From positions 62,001 to 126,000 of IMG/VR virus record IMGVR_UViG_3300034279_001754: a stretch of 64,000 nucleotides of DNA; one strand, given 5' to 3'. Positions 57,001 through 64,000 of this stretch are shown here, in pieces (the first letter of the stretch is position 1; the number at the start of each line of letters is the position of its first letter). This DNA is from a virus. The position numbers and the translations under genes are program-made. Below the pieces are notes generated by a model that searched no databases, was not told the DNA's origin, and saw nothing but the letters and a program-made list of their open reading frames with translations.

Positions 57001-57804
57001 ATTCATGGCCCTTAATTGGGCGGCGGACGGCACGGTACCGTTTACCCAGGCCGAAACGGACTCGCTACCAGTGGCATTATCAATCAATGCAACCCCGGCA
57101 GTACACTTAATTACAAAGCGATCGAATGACTGGTCATCTTGGCCTAAACCATTCTGAATTCTGGCCACTTCTAGTGCGGCTCTTTGCAGGGTTTTAAAGG
57201 GTTTTTGAGCAGTGTAGCCAGCCTGCGTCATTTGGTTGGTGATGACTGGTACTACTGTATTATCGTAGATCCCGGTTACATAAATGTCGCTACCAATTTG
57301 GGAGTTAACATATAGAGTATAAGTTCCCGTGAGAAGGGCCCCGTTAAGGTCAGCAGGGCCGTATGAGGTTTGGACCCATGAGCCACCAAAATTTATAAAA
57401 AGATTGCCGCTGTCACTGTTCCAATATAAACCACCTTCTGGAGCTTCTTCTAATTCTGTTCCAATATCTGGGTTAGTAGTGGAAATGGGTAATGCTGCCT
57501 TGAGGTTAGAGGCGTTGGTACCATCCTCCACTAGACCAAAACCGGGAATTCTGCCCCATGTTAGGCTATTACCTGCTCTGAGGATAAGCTGGCCATTTGT
57601 TAATACGGATTCTGGCCAGGCATAAGAGTTGAATGCTGCAGCGTTGTTTGTCCTTACTACCCCTGAAGATGTATTAGCTTTAAAATTTATTGTGCCATCA
57701 GTTAAAATCTCAACGCCCGTACCGGCTTTAACACCCCGGACCTGGTCCGCAAGGACATCGCCCTGGTTTGCATCTCCAGCTATGTATTGGGCTCTAGTTA
57801 ACAT
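54094..57804 (-). CDS. Giant tail-fibre protein B with tail-collar tip
   Basis: 1236 residues. N-terminal attachment region, a beta-helix module (LYVNSQIGSDIYVTGIYDNTVVP...KPFKTLQRAALEVARIQNG), a long middle, and a C-terminal tail-collar-like head: FPTGTRMSFNNASPPPGWVIV ... LNSSG ... ELATHSHTYNSAT ... GSSGAHAHGFTNPTY ... LNFNVKYVNFIVATRS. His pairs (HSH, HAH) resemble metal-coordinating fibre tips such as gp37. Preceded by a GGGTAAAA box at 25 nt. Confidence 0.75.
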   Translation of the reverse strand: MLTRAQYIAGDANQGDVLADQVRGVKAGTGVEILTDGTINFKANTSSGVVRTNNAAAFNSYAWPESVLTNGQLILRAGNSLTWGRIPGFGLVEDGTNASNLKAALPISTTNPDIGTELEEAPEGGLYWNSDSGNLFINFGGSWVQTSYGPADLNGALLTGTYTLYVNSQIGSDIYVTGIYDNTVVPVITNQMTQAGYTAQKPFKTLQRAALEVARIQNGLGQDDQSFDRFVIKCTAGVALIDNATGSESVSAWVNGTVPSAAQLRAMNSVDYPGIILPRGVSVIGEDLRKTIIRPLYVPLKTGNIDTDRGSILRITGGGFFFNFTFKDKEGLSDSHHLLDCFSFVSEADLDDYYEKVKIIFAQTNSNVPVNPGETEIVAPQPPGIPEQDTDGIIGSSPYIFNCSVRSNYGLCGINADGNDVTGFKSMVVAQFTGVSLQRDLTCWQKYNSGPKTWTNTIANYDSYIALDPNNVRMDPAKRSFHIRAVNEAFIQEVSVFAIGQGIHHWVKSGGEISITNSNSSFGGCAALAEGYKSEAFPQDTNWSVATINLATNMTDQTTVVNNISLGVVNSGVADNAITITLTQPLIDSDVYPGAPQILASKNYTFADGSYLWIENPSGPDWRAPLSSAAWSSSNPANIQITVPMGNQSGNSPGVGGAPSLVGSKVYIRRLVDNRSLTQRRYSINVTNTDNNTRTPLRDYVIQTTLGSGGGIVDSLPESDMVIVNKSGPIPIGTDPVTRKAQVILERANPSNVWAAGNYYRPGETVRRENKHFTCVVKNSDTTFDTEKWSQSYVHMGSDFNAYDFFVNVAPVIYFDNDTDGNQPTTNCGYNLTTCWSTDPEIIGQYTTATDYRGVYQFLIGIGFTAPQVTSILLPVATADRELNPASNVDMKGYIPNGAANLLSNWSIEFRRPSVLRMFGHAWEWAGFLNYTKALPRYQGDLSPQNQFTYYFTNELGGRVYATGFNQEGYFVTAAGLTDLSTGATISITDIGNPFAGVDIPTYYPALTVDNLNVTTSVEFTSGCNISGAPIFSPEWYTNYRAASQTQTGITRYATNVETAAGAATDVAISPATLAYASALGVIGFPTGTRMSFNNASPPPGWVIVTDIAFDNAAIRILNSSGAIFPAAGGSNGDQPFTTVFTNSRSSSIGVQTSGTVSQHTLSVNELATHSHTYNSATSGQTCVVGAGRAVESTITSTGDAGSSGAHAHGFTNPTYAMAGLNFNVKYVNFIVATRS

Positions 57805-57829
57805 CGGATTCCTTCACCTAGTATGGGTA

Positions 57830-57837
57830 TTTTACCC
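57830..57837 (-). promoter_or_regulatory. GGGTAAAA box
   Basis: Octamer 25 nt before ATG 57804 on the minus strand. Confidence 0.5.
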
Positions 57838-57848
57838 GCACCTTGTGC

Positions 57849-60800
57849 TTATTGTATAATATCGGCACTATCAGCAAGTTCCAAGACAATGCTAGGCCCC
57901 CACTTCAAGAATGATGATGCACCGTACTTTCCAGATGGGCAAGTTATAAATTCGGCATTGGTTATAACCCGGATATTCACCGTAGCACCCTCTGCAGGCC
58001 CCTCAGTGAAAATTATCCTCGACCCTTCCACCCTGTACGAATAGTCGCCCGCAGACGCACCCTGGAAGTAAGGAATCTGCATAGAACCCCCCAGATTAAC
58101 TAAAATATTCTGAGAACTAACTGAAGCAGCGTTAACTGGTCTTGGGAGAGTTTCTGCTACATCGAAGTACCCATAAGTCAAATCAAATTCGGTTTTCACA
58201 CCATTAAACTGGCTGGAGATGGAATTTAAAGAATATACTTGAACAGGAAAAACCGACTGAATGGCCCAGAAAGAAGAGGTACAAACAGTTCTAACATCAA
58301 ACACGGTGCCAACTGCAAGGGCTTCGGAAAAAGTGATTTCCAACTCAGAGCCAGAGAGCCTAGTTAGGGTGTAAGAGTAAGGATCTAATGGACCGGGGGT
58401 TGTTATGGGCAACTGTCCAGTACCACCTAAGAATACAAAAGTATTATTGGCGTTAATGTCGAACGGTGCCAAGTTAATTGCAGGATCTTTTGATACCAAA
58501 GTAAACGAGAACCGGATGCCATTAATACTCTGGCCTTCCTTGATCTTTAGGGGCACCATTTGCAAAGTCCTATTATCATCATCAGATGTGACGATTCTAA
58601 TATCACTCACTGCCCCTTGCAAAGGAGCTTCATTGAAGATTATTTGATTGCCATTGACTGTGTAGTCCTTACCGGGCACCTGAGTGACGGCCCCTAGAAT
58701 TGCAAAAATGGAGTTAGCTGAAATCTGAGTTGGAGGTATGGGGACCCCACCTTTAGTCAAGGTGAAGATAGTCGTGATACCGTTGAATAGGGGCGAAATA
58801 GAATCCGTTGAATATGCAGTAACCTGCCCAGGAAACTCTACAAATGGTTGCTGTTCGTAAATTTGTTGATTGGTCAGGTTTGCGAATGGGTTGATTTGCT
58901 CGAAGAAGTTGGCTGTAAGGGCTTGTCTTTGGGGGCCAAAAATGATGATTTCACCCTTATCGTTGACACCAGTAATTGTTAGCCTACCGCTCCACAAAGT
59001 AGTTGCTTGGAAGTCCGCCGCTAATTTTCTAGAGATATCATTTGTTTGGAATTTAGGTAAGCCACGGGAATAGTTATAGTATCCTGCAAATGCCCATGTA
59101 TGAGTATTAGCGATGACTATGGACGGTTGATTGAATTCTACAGGCCATCTACTAGTAGTTAGAGCATAGCCACCGGTTTCAGGGGTCAATGGTAAAGCAC
59201 CGATGGGCAAGAGTCTCTCTCCCCAATATTTAGGTTGAAGGTAAGTAAGTAGAGACTCCGGAGAATATCCCATAATCTGGAAGAACCTCAGTATTGCTCT
59301 CTTAGTGTTGGACCAATTAGGGTCATATAACCCCGGTTCAGGAATGGGATTAGTTCCACAAACCTTAACGGAAGTTTGAATAGGCCAAGAATTCGGTATA
59401 GTACCGGAATTGAAATAGAAACCATTACCGGAGTTAAGTCTGATAGCCCTAACTATGGAGCCTGAGATACCAATTATTCGGACAAATTCATGGTTGGTGT
59501 CATTTCCGATTCTGACGATAGAAACAGTTTGCCTAGGGTTCTGTAGAACACTGGCAGATAGAACAGAGAACTCAACTACTTCTGGCCTATATCGTTGTGT
59601 GGGGGCCGGTAATAGTTGAGTTTGTACAACTTCTGGGGAACTAACCAGAAAAGTCTCCGGTCCGGTAACTAAATCCTTGAGACAAATACCAAGGGATTCG
59701 GAACCATCATCATCGTCGTACTGATTATTAACCGGGTAGGTGGTGTAAGGGTTGGTAGAACCCCGGAAGTAGGTAGAATTTGGATAAACCGATAAATATT
59801 CATCTGCAGCATAGGACCCCTGGAAAGTCTGGCTGACTAAGTCCTGTCTTTCTAAGGTACTAGTATCGACGAATGGGGAATTGGTAGAAGTTGGGGATAG
59901 TTTTTCTGGTCCTGATGAGGGCTGGAAGTTACTAGCCTCCCCATAATAAACTGAGGTCCAGTAATTATTTTCCGCAGCATACCAGTTTCTATTGGCGTAT
60001 GTAGTGTAGGTTCCCGAAGGGTTATCGAAAGTCAGGTAACTATTACTGCCGGAGTCATAATTCTGCACCCACGGCCTATCGTAATCGGATGCCGTTATGG
60101 TAACATAGTACTCTATGTCTTGATTCCCATCCCCAATCAAATAGTTAAACTGAGGTGAAGATCCCAAAATTCCCGTCTCCACTGCATCCACGGTGAACAC
60201 ACGGCCCCATCCCCCTAGTATCCCTGGGTCAAATTGAACATTGGGCCTTAAACTCGATGACCCGAGAATCTGACTACTTTGGTTGAGACGTAAAACATCG
60301 CCTATTTGAGGAGAAATAGCATTCGATGACGTATTACTTAATACTACGCTATAAGACTTTTCAATATCACTACGGGGGTCATGGAAACGCCTGATGTATG
60401 GCACCCCTAGGACAGGGATCAAATTGGTGTCAGTCGGTATAGTGCTGTCAGAAGACCTAATTCTCAACTGAGCAAATCTAGCCGGGTCATCCTGACCAGT
60501 GTTGATTGTGGGGCCACCATCTGTGGCTAGGAAGCCCCGGTATGTGCATTCTTCCGTCTCTACCCAAATTGCACTCCCTGGCTTTAGGGAATAAGGTAGT
60601 AGATACCTGGGATCAAAATCTGCACTTAATTCAACTAATTGGATTTCAGTATTAGTCGGATCAATGTAAGAGCTTACTATTCTGGACCCCAGGGAAAGAA
60701 TCTTTTTGTTTTCCGACTTTTCAACTTGACCGATAGTTAAAGTCAAAGGTCTCTGGATGCCTTCAAAGACAAATCCTTGAGTATTATTCTGTGCTCCACT

Positions 60801-62672
60801 TATTGTATTTATTCCTAGAAAACCTTCGGCTTTGAAAGCTATGGACCCGAAGTTACTTGTGCTGTTAGTTAGGCTGGTGATTCCCCCATTTAGTGACCAT
60901 ACCCCAATTGCTGGACCGATGGTGTACACAGATTGTAGTTGAGCATAGGCTCCGTTCCTCACTCTGAACCCAAAATGTCTAAAATCATTATCTATATCTA
61001 CTATGCCTAAACTAAGATTATCAACGGTTTTCAGGTTCTGATAGTAATAACGTATGTTATTGATGGGTACTGAATTTAATTCTTGGAGCTGGTCTTCAAC
61101 GGTTATATCAACTATAGATGCGGGCCTTTGGGATAAAGGCTTGGATAGATATGTATACTCGGTCAATGACCACCATTTTTGTTCAGACCCTAGAGTGGTA
61201 TAAACCTCATATGCCGTTGGGTCATTTTGTAGGCTGACAGATGTACAAGAGTTGGCAATGATGGACTTAAACCCAAGGACATTGGACCCGTCAAAATCAG
61301 TAAAACACATCCCATAATCAGACTTTAGATTTACCTGATTGACATAGGATGATGAATTTTTTGTAGTATTTGAATTAATATTGTTCGGGAATGCCGTATC
61401 GGTGGGGCCCACGATGACAAAATCACCTGAATTAACCAGTAAATCACCGTCAGTTACTCTGCCCCCAAAGAATTCTGGGAATGCTCTTTGAACCTTAGTA
61501 TAATACTCGGCTAAGTCATTTTTAGATGCCTCTTCAACTACTCTTAGTCTGTGGGCTGATTTCAAAGTAAGGGAACAGCTGAAACTCACAGTCCTGGAAT
61601 TGACATTAAGTGGAATTGATGTAAACGCAACGCTAGGTGCTCCACTAAATGGTAATTGCTTTTCTTCAGATAACTGGAAAGTGTATGTTGTTATGGGAAT
61701 GGCATAGTATTCACCAGCAGAAAAGGATCCGGTGCTTTGGTCTATGCCAGTCGAGTACTGGGTGTCAACTAAATCATTCAACTCTAATCCATGGGGCCTC
61801 CTAGTTCTGAATAGTGCGTAGGTATTCTGATTGGTAACTTCGACTACTTCGTTGTAGTTTACTTTATCGTTAATGGAAAAGTTGGAAAGGGACGAGTTGC
61901 CTGACAGTTTAAAAATAGAAGTTATAGGTTGATTAACTCCTGCTAATGCGGTAGGGAAAGTGTGGTTACGGTATGATGGCACATATGAAGGACATACTAC
62001 GCATTTTTTCAAATCCAAACCAACGATAGAAATACCAGATGGCACTATAATGGACCCACTCTCAGTGTTAAATTTGCTTAAATCAGAGCTGGAAATATTT
62101 TCTGTTCCATAATTTGATAAGTCAAGAGAGAAGTCCGACAAGCTCTGCCCAGGGCCATTATTAGCGGTGAATCTTGACGACGCCAAAAAGATTGTGTACC
62201 TATTAGATTCACTCTTCTGGGATAAACCAGCCAGTACGTTGCTGATATAAATTTTCGATAGCTCCAGGATAGCCCTTGACAATGTCTGGTAGGGCAATGC
62301 TTGTCCATCATTGGCAATGGCATCCGAGGAGAACTGAAATTCCGGGGCTACAAATACTACGTTACCATTGCCCCCAAGAAAAGGCGCTGCGATTGACCTC
62401 CATGACCTTACAGCATCGCCTACATTCAAAGTACCGTCAACGGTATTCAACCAGGTTTCACCCCTCTCCGGGGTGCTTGTAGGGGCATCTGGTAGAACTG
62501 CCGTAGGGCCAACTTTAATTACTCTTCCATCTGTTGTTCCAAAGAATAATCCCGGTTCTTGGCTATTGGTGTTTAAACCGATTTCGCCGGGTTGCAGTTG
62601 GTTGGTAGGACGCTTACCCAGGAGACTGGATTTTGCGAAAATGATTTTGTTTGCTGATTGTTCTCTGGTCAT
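57849..62672 (-). CDS. Giant tail-fibre/virion structural protein C
   Basis: 1607 residues, the largest gene here. N-terminal module KRPTNQLQPGEIGLNTNSQEPGLFFGTTDGRVIKVGP (same as in protein A), ERGETWLNTVDG, then beta-helix start NVVFVAPEFQFSSDAIANDGQALPYQTLSRAILELSKIYIS. C-terminus carries three similar repeats of about 100 residues (STDSISPLFNGITTIFTLTKGG..., NGIRFSFTLV..., NSISSQFNGVKTEFDLTYG...) each with VFLGG/ILGAV-type strands. Likely a long fibre or baseplate-associated protein of cyanophage type. Confidence 0.7.
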   Translation of the reverse strand: MTREQSANKIIFAKSSLLGKRPTNQLQPGEIGLNTNSQEPGLFFGTTDGRVIKVGPTAVLPDAPTSTPERGETWLNTVDGTLNVGDAVRSWRSIAAPFLGGNGNVVFVAPEFQFSSDAIANDGQALPYQTLSRAILELSKIYISNVLAGLSQKSESNRYTIFLASSRFTANNGPGQSLSDFSLDLSNYGTENISSSDLSKFNTESGSIIVPSGISIVGLDLKKCVVCPSYVPSYRNHTFPTALAGVNQPITSIFKLSGNSSLSNFSINDKVNYNEVVEVTNQNTYALFRTRRPHGLELNDLVDTQYSTGIDQSTGSFSAGEYYAIPITTYTFQLSEEKQLPFSGAPSVAFTSIPLNVNSRTVSFSCSLTLKSAHRLRVVEEASKNDLAEYYTKVQRAFPEFFGGRVTDGDLLVNSGDFVIVGPTDTAFPNNINSNTTKNSSSYVNQVNLKSDYGMCFTDFDGSNVLGFKSIIANSCTSVSLQNDPTAYEVYTTLGSEQKWWSLTEYTYLSKPLSQRPASIVDITVEDQLQELNSVPINNIRYYYQNLKTVDNLSLGIVDIDNDFRHFGFRVRNGAYAQLQSVYTIGPAIGVWSLNGGITSLTNSTSNFGSIAFKAEGFLGINTISGAQNNTQGFVFEGIQRPLTLTIGQVEKSENKKILSLGSRIVSSYIDPTNTEIQLVELSADFDPRYLLPYSLKPGSAIWVETEECTYRGFLATDGGPTINTGQDDPARFAQLRIRSSDSTIPTDTNLIPVLGVPYIRRFHDPRSDIEKSYSVVLSNTSSNAISPQIGDVLRLNQSSQILGSSSLRPNVQFDPGILGGWGRVFTVDAVETGILGSSPQFNYLIGDGNQDIEYYVTITASDYDRPWVQNYDSGSNSYLTFDNPSGTYTTYANRNWYAAENNYWTSVYYGEASNFQPSSGPEKLSPTSTNSPFVDTSTLERQDLVSQTFQGSYAADEYLSVYPNSTYFRGSTNPYTTYPVNNQYDDDDGSESLGICLKDLVTGPETFLVSSPEVVQTQLLPAPTQRYRPEVVEFSVLSASVLQNPRQTVSIVRIGNDTNHEFVRIIGISGSIVRAIRLNSGNGFYFNSGTIPNSWPIQTSVKVCGTNPIPEPGLYDPNWSNTKRAILRFFQIMGYSPESLLTYLQPKYWGERLLPIGALPLTPETGGYALTTSRWPVEFNQPSIVIANTHTWAFAGYYNYSRGLPKFQTNDISRKLAADFQATTLWSGRLTITGVNDKGEIIIFGPQRQALTANFFEQINPFANLTNQQIYEQQPFVEFPGQVTAYSTDSISPLFNGITTIFTLTKGGVPIPPTQISANSIFAILGAVTQVPGKDYTVNGNQIIFNEAPLQGAVSDIRIVTSDDDNRTLQMVPLKIKEGQSINGIRFSFTLVSKDPAINLAPFDINANNTFVFLGGTGQLPITTPGPLDPYSYTLTRLSGSELEITFSEALAVGTVFDVRTVCTSSFWAIQSVFPVQVYSLNSISSQFNGVKTEFDLTYGYFDVAETLPRPVNAASVSSQNILVNLGGSMQIPYFQGASAGDYSYRVEGSRIIFTEGPAEGATVNIRVITNAEFITCPSGKYGASSFLKWGPSIVLELADSADIIQ

Positions 62673-62721
62673 TGCTAAAGAGCTTTCTATTTGAGCGCAA
62701 AGGCGCCCCTATTCTTACCCT

Positions 62722-63855
62722 TTAATCCTTAGAATAGTCTTTGACTCCGTCATACAAAATGTCGATAACTTTGGCAGCGTCATTGTTTGATAGCTTGGCC
62801 CATGGGCCTTTCTCGTAGGACGGCAACGGTTGTCTGACTTGGGTTATAATCATCCGGGTAATTTCGTTGTCGGAGATGCCATGGCTTCTGAGCGCATCGT
62901 AAACCCTGGGTAGATTGTCCCTCATTTTTAGTAAATTCTGGGGAGCATCTCCTTTGATTGACCCTTTATGTACCCCCAATTGGGGGTCAAATTTTGAATT
63001 GTAGTCTCCAGAAGTCATAGAATTAATTTTACTAGGGTCGAAAGTTGAACCCTTTGGTAAAAAACCTCTGTTGGTAAAAACCCCTAATGCCTCGGATAAC
63101 GCTGCTTTGACATTTCGTTGTGATAATCCCATGTCAACAAACCTGGACTTACCGTTTTTATCAATCAGAACATTACCACTATGTGCATCGTTGTGAGCTA
63201 TCCCGAGCCTATGGACCTGTGATCTCAAGAACCAGTAAGCATCTCCAATAGAGGTCTTTCCAACTCTGTCCGAAGACTTACTGAAATTACCATAATCTTT
63301 ACCCGGGACCCGGCTCATAACTATGCGTCCATTTGTAATATAAACACCGTGCTCTACTATAGGTTTGCCTTTGGCTATTTCACCATACACCAGTTTGGGG
63401 CCCAAACCGGCTTTACCCAAGATTTGAGTTATTTCAGCTTCCGTTGTACTCACTTGGCCACGCTTAACAGCATAGCCCGGGTTACCTTTTACCAGGAGCA
63501 CAGTACCAAATGCACCTTCCCCTAATTTGGTCCCCTTATCTATGGACCCCGACCAGTCAAATTGATCCTTAGTACCATTAATGACCCTGCCTACCTTGAA
63601 ACTAGAGTCAAAATCAGAAGCATCTCTAACCCACTGTGTATTACTGGTGACTGCTTTATCCTGATTTTTAAGTGGCTTTTGATTTACATTAAATACAGAT
63701 TTTATGTTAGGCTCAGCATCTGGTCCCACCTTCTTTAAAAAAGTAGACAGACTTTCGGACATCTCGTCACCTAGCTCTAACTCGCAAATATCAGTTTTTG
63801 TTATGCAAGAGTACCTACATGACTTCCCAATTGAGCATCTCTTTTTCCTAAGCAC
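62722..63855 (-). CDS. Protein-kinase-like protein with N-terminal Cys motif (paralogue)
   Basis: 377 residues from GTG 63855. N-terminus RCSIGKSCRYSC (C7, C13, C17) as in 15024..16394. Kinase motifs: LGEGAFGTVLLV, YAVKRG (Lys), TTEAEITQIL (Glu), GLGPKLV, catalytic HNDAHSGNVLI (D223, N228), FVDMGLS (D241). The segment after it, KAALSEALGxxT, and the C-terminal W-x-K-x-S-N are also shared with the paralogue. Apparently active; target unknown. Lies upstream of the giant fibre genes. Confidence 0.7.
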   Translation of the reverse strand: MLRKKRCSIGKSCRYSCITKTDICELELGDEMSESLSTFLKKVGPDAEPNIKSVFNVNQKPLKNQDKAVTSNTQWVRDASDFDSSFKVGRVINGTKDQFDWSGSIDKGTKLGEGAFGTVLLVKGNPGYAVKRGQVSTTEAEITQILGKAGLGPKLVYGEIAKGKPIVEHGVYITNGRIVMSRVPGKDYGNFSKSSDRVGKTSIGDAYWFLRSQVHRLGIAHNDAHSGNVLIDKNGKSRFVDMGLSQRNVKAALSEALGVFTNRGFLPKGSTFDPSKINSMTSGDYNSKFDPQLGVHKGSIKGDAPQNLLKMRDNLPRVYDALRSHGISDNEITRMIITQVRQPLPSYEKGPWAKLSNNDAAKVIDILYDGVKDYSKD

Positions 63856-63859
63856 GGAG

Positions 63860-63997
63860 TCAACCCCCGTTTAGTAAAGTCTCTAGTCTAGCGATTCGGT
63901 TTGATACTGTGTCTATCTTTTCGGAATATGACAATTCTTCACCCGTGGCGATTCGGTGATCATCGGTTTTCTTTCTGGCTAGGTCCAAGGTAGCCAT
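63860..63997 (-). CDS. Small hypothetical protein (45 aa, may extend beyond window)
   Basis: From ATG 63997: MATLDLARKKTDDHRIATG then EELSYSEKIDTVSNRIARLETLL, ending NGG. Helical with a coiled-coil-like end. Stop is 4 nt before the kinase gene GTG. The true start may lie outside the window. Confidence 0.5.
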   Translation of the reverse strand: MATLDLARKKTDDHRIATGEELSYSEKIDTVSNRIARLETLLNGG

Positions 63998-64000
63998 CTT

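Noticed and set aside
1-64000. tRNA genes, which many large cyanophages carry
   Set aside because: No cloverleaf with a GTTCRA-type T-loop and matched acceptor stem was noticed in the intergenic regions; most gaps are too short. A tRNA-finding program would settle it.

Overview
The window is a piece of a large tailed-phage genome that almost certainly infects cyanobacteria. Evidence for a cyanophage is a high-light-inducible (Hli) protein gene together with auxiliary genes typical of such phages: speD, class I nrdA/nrdB, thioredoxin, a MazG-type pyrophosphohydrolase, thyX and dCMP deaminase. There are also giant tail-fibre proteins with beta-helix regions. Genes are packed, commonly overlap by ATGA, and lie on the minus strand, with one exception (46945..47697, plus).

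Layout in plus coordinates, transcription running right to left. 1-7.3 kb: N-terminus of a DNA ligase, small unknown genes, a stand-alone copy of the ligase N-domain, quinolinate synthase (nadA), a Dps-like ferritin, a glycosyltransferase. 7.4-16.4 kb: fibre genes with collagen-like, LamG-like and DUF4082-like modules, then a protein-kinase-like gene. 16.4-19.2 kb: GH19 endolysin, DUF6496 protein, a sigma factor. 19.2-28.9 kb: nucleotide and auxiliary metabolism (nrdA with intein and embedded glutaredoxin, HNH endonuclease, nrdB, hli, speD, thioredoxin, second sigma factor, dCMP deaminase, MazG). 28.9-32.5 kb: a primase/helicase-type ATPase gene cut by three group I introns. 32.5-33.8 kb: a monocistronic gene with its own promoter and terminator. 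33.8-41.8 kb: tail module with a GH104 domain in the tape measure. 41.9-47.7 kb: 5'-3' exonuclease, thyX broken by an IS607-family element, DnaQ-like exonuclease, and a lone plus-strand DUF3223 gene. 47.8-64 kb: giant fibre genes, ending with a second kinase-like gene.

The window is dense in mobile genetic elements: three group I introns (one with a GIY-YIG gene), an intein placed at the catalytic cysteine of NrdA, an HNH endonuclease, a DUF3223 gene, a complete IS607-type transposon (TnpA plus TnpB), and a 184-bp deletion derivative of that transposon retaining its putative omega-RNA end. The pre-insertion thyX reading frame can be rebuilt exactly across the IS607 element.

Two classes of candidate promoter are visible. 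One is sigma70-like, TTGACW with a 16 or 18 bp spacer and a TGC/TGG-extended -10, ahead of metabolic and replication genes. The other is a GGGTAAAA box 21-28 nt before start codons, mostly of late (fibre, tail, lysis) genes. Two phage sigma factors are encoded. All functions are read from sequence motifs without database searches.
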